Assembly: GCF_036016755.1 (NCBI RefSeq)
Contig: NZ_JAYXIH010000016.1
Coordinates: 27,116-91,115, forward strand
Direction: 5' to 3'
Length of the DNA stretch: 64,000 bases
DNA from: Aurantimonas coralicida_A
GTDB lineage: Bacteria > Pseudomonadota > Alphaproteobacteria > Rhizobiales > Rhizobiaceae
Both the position numbers and the translations under genes were made by a program. The notes under the pieces were generated by a model, which was not told the DNA's origin, searched no databases, and saw only the letters and a list, made by a program, of their open reading frames with translations. Positions 62,583 through 64,000 of the stretch are shown here, in pieces (the stretch's first letter is position 1; each line of letters begins with the position of its first letter).

Positions 62583-63940
62583 GGCGCACTCTCCGCCGCG
62601 GCCCGCGCCAGCGCGGCTTCAGCCTCCGCGTCCTGTCGCGGCCGTAGGCGCATACCCTCGACCGCCGGCACGACGTCGTCGATGATCACCCGGTCGCCCG
62701 GTGCGAGACCCTCGCCGATCACCGCCAGATCGCGCAGCGAGAGGTCGATCCTGACTGGCACCCGGCGCAGCCGGTCTTCGTCATCCGCGAGATAGACCGT
62801 GTCCTGATGAACCGCGCTCATCGGCACAACGATGGCCGGGGCCTCCAGCGGCGAGGACAGCACCGCCTCGACATACATGCCGCGAACCAGCGGCAGCCGT
62901 TCGGGCGGACTCGCGCCGCGATAGGGCTCGTCGACCGAGACGATGGCGCGAACGGTGCGGGTCGCCGGATCGATCTCGTTTTCGATGCGCTCCAGCTGGC
63001 CGGGCCAGCTCATGTCACCGGCGGCGACCAGACGGACCTCCGCCGTGATCGCCGACAGATCGAAATGCGCGCCGAGATTCAGCGGCACCGTCGGCACGGT
63101 ACGCGCTTGGGTGGCCAGCAATCGGCGCAGTTCCGATAGGCGAACCTGAACCACCGCCTCGGCCTTCGCGATCCCGTCCCCGGTGACCAGCCGCTGACCC
63201 GGTGTGACCTGCTGTTCCATCTCCACTTCGACCACGCCGATCCGCAGGTCGAACGGAGCGATGATCTCGGTGTCCTCCAGATCCCGCTCCGCGCGCGCCA
63301 GCGCGGTTTCGGCGCGCGCCTTTTGCGCGGCCAGGTGGTCGAGTTGACTGGGAATCAGCCGCAGGCGGTTCTCCAGCGTTTGAACGGCCACGCGCTGCTG
63401 CACCGTTGCGCGCTCCTGATCGTCCAGCCGCGCCCGTGGCACGGTCCCGCTCGCGGCCAGCGACCGCACGCGCTCCAGTTCCTGCGTCGCCAGTTCCAGC
63501 CGGCGCTGCTCGAGGGTCATCAGATCGGATGTATTGGAACGCTCCTGCTTCAGTTGGCTGATTTCGGTCTCGAGCGCGGCCATGTCGGCCTCGGCCGCGG
63601 CGATCGCCAATTCGTAGCGCGTCGGGTCGATCTGCAAGAGGCGCGTATCGGCGGGAAGGATGTTGCCGTTCTTCAAGCCGGGATGGCGAAAGGTGATCGG
63701 TCCGTTGACGCTCGCGACCGCCTGCCAGACCCGCGCCGGTCGCGCCGTCCCGAATCCGCGCGCGGTCAGCATGACCGGCAGCAGCCGCGCCTCGATCACC
63801 CGCACGGCAGGCGCCGGCGCTTCGTCCGCGACGCGGTCGGGCGGCATTCTGGATGCCAGCATGAAGGCAATGACCGCGGCTCCGGCGGCGAGCGCCAGCA
63901 GGATTGGAAAGAGACGTTTCGTGAAGACCGGGATCGTCAT
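62579..63940 (-). CDS. RND efflux periplasmic adaptor (membrane fusion protein)
   Basis: This 453-residue protein has an N-terminal membrane anchor (FPILLALAAGAAVIAFML), a long coiled-coil hairpin (about 110-210, with MAALETEISQLKQERSNTSD), and lipoyl and beta-barrel domains (APFDLRIGVVEVEMEQQVTPGQ; SAVHQDTVYLADDEDRL). It bridges the RND pump to an outer-membrane channel. It overlaps the pump gene by 4 bp. The remaining 60 bp of the window upstream show no gene. Confidence 0.9.
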   Translation of the reverse strand: MTIPVFTKRLFPILLALAAGAAVIAFMLASRMPPDRVADEAPAPAVRVIEARLLPVMLTARGFGTARPARVWQAVASVNGPITFRHPGLKNGNILPADTRLLQIDPTRYELAIAAAEADMAALETEISQLKQERSNTSDLMTLEQRRLELATQELERVRSLAASGTVPRARLDDQERATVQQRVAVQTLENRLRLIPSQLDHLAAQKARAETALARAERDLEDTEIIAPFDLRIGVVEVEMEQQVTPGQRLVTGDGIAKAEAVVQVRLSELRRLLATQARTVPTVPLNLGAHFDLSAITAEVRLVAAGDMSWPGQLERIENEIDPATRTVRAIVSVDEPYRGASPPERLPLVRGMYVEAVLSSPLEAPAIVVPMSAVHQDTVYLADDEDRLRRVPVRIDLSLRDLAVIGEGLAPGDRVIIDDVVPAVEGMRLRPRQDAEAEAALARAAAESAP

Positions 63941-64000
63941 TCCAGCGGCTCCGGTCTACTTGTGGTGAGGCGAGTTGAGGGCATCATCTGTCGGGCCACC

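Overview
The window comes from a high-GC alphaproteobacterium, most likely of the order Hyphomicrobiales (Rhizobiales). The pointers are an EipB-type envelope protein, an ATP12 chaperone, a ClpA with a charged C-terminal tail, LipB, a split propionyl-CoA carboxylase, and a Brucella/Rhizobium-style erythritol gene set with SorC regulators. No species is assigned.

Region 1 (1-28,071) is ordinary chromosome. It holds the clpA 3' end, an AzlCD exporter, small enzymes (HIT, GNAT-like, GDPD, RidA), eipB, rpsB-tsf, a Deg protease with rarA, a BCCT betaine transporter, crcB with a pseudouridine synthase, a HAD phosphatase and ATP12, pccB, a diguanylate cyclase, a periplasmic molybdoenzyme with its cytochrome b, a type III polyketide synthase with an ICMT-like methyltransferase, a DMT exporter, an XRE regulator, pccA with acylphosphatase, and lipB.

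Region 2 (28,072-59,203) looks like an integrated island. tRNA-Leu(GAG) carries a 28-bp 3'-end core that recurs exactly at 59,176, and about 90% similarity continues for roughly 140 bp beyond it on both sides. A broken integrase start follows each copy. Inside is an almost purely catabolic load for sugar alcohols. EryH, EryC, EryI and an EryD-like regulator lie at 28.5-32.0 kb. A xylulokinase-like kinase and a second SorC regulator lie at 32.1-34.6 kb. A plus-strand operon (34.7-43.0 kb) encodes a glycerol-1-phosphate-dehydrogenase-like enzyme, a HAD phosphatase, a class II aldolase, an ABC sugar importer and an SDR. A convergent minus-strand operon (55.3-43.1 kb) encodes a GlpSTPQV-like ABC importer with two unequal ATPases, an EryA-like kinase, a D-2-hydroxyacid dehydrogenase, a GlpD/EryB-like flavoenzyme, a class II aldolase, a kinase fragment and a HAD-IIA protein. 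The two operons mirror each other: importer, kinase (divergent in the first case), polyol-phosphate dehydrogenase, aldolase, phosphatase and one extra dehydrogenase.

The expected chemistry is import of a polyol, phosphorylation by an FGGY kinase, oxidation to a ketose phosphate, then either isomerisation to D-erythrose 4-phosphate (EryC/H/I) or aldol cleavage by the class II aldolases. Substrates cannot be read from the sequence.

The right end of the island (55.7-59.1 kb) is IS debris: a frameshifted IS3 remnant, a caspase-like scrap, an HNH-like gene, one complete IS3-family copy with 27-bp ends and a 3-bp target duplication (interrupted only by an assembly join with an N), and tails of another IS3 and an IS30 element. 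Region 3 (59,204-64,000) carries an RND efflux pump and its adaptor, possibly the start of a second element integrated in tandem.
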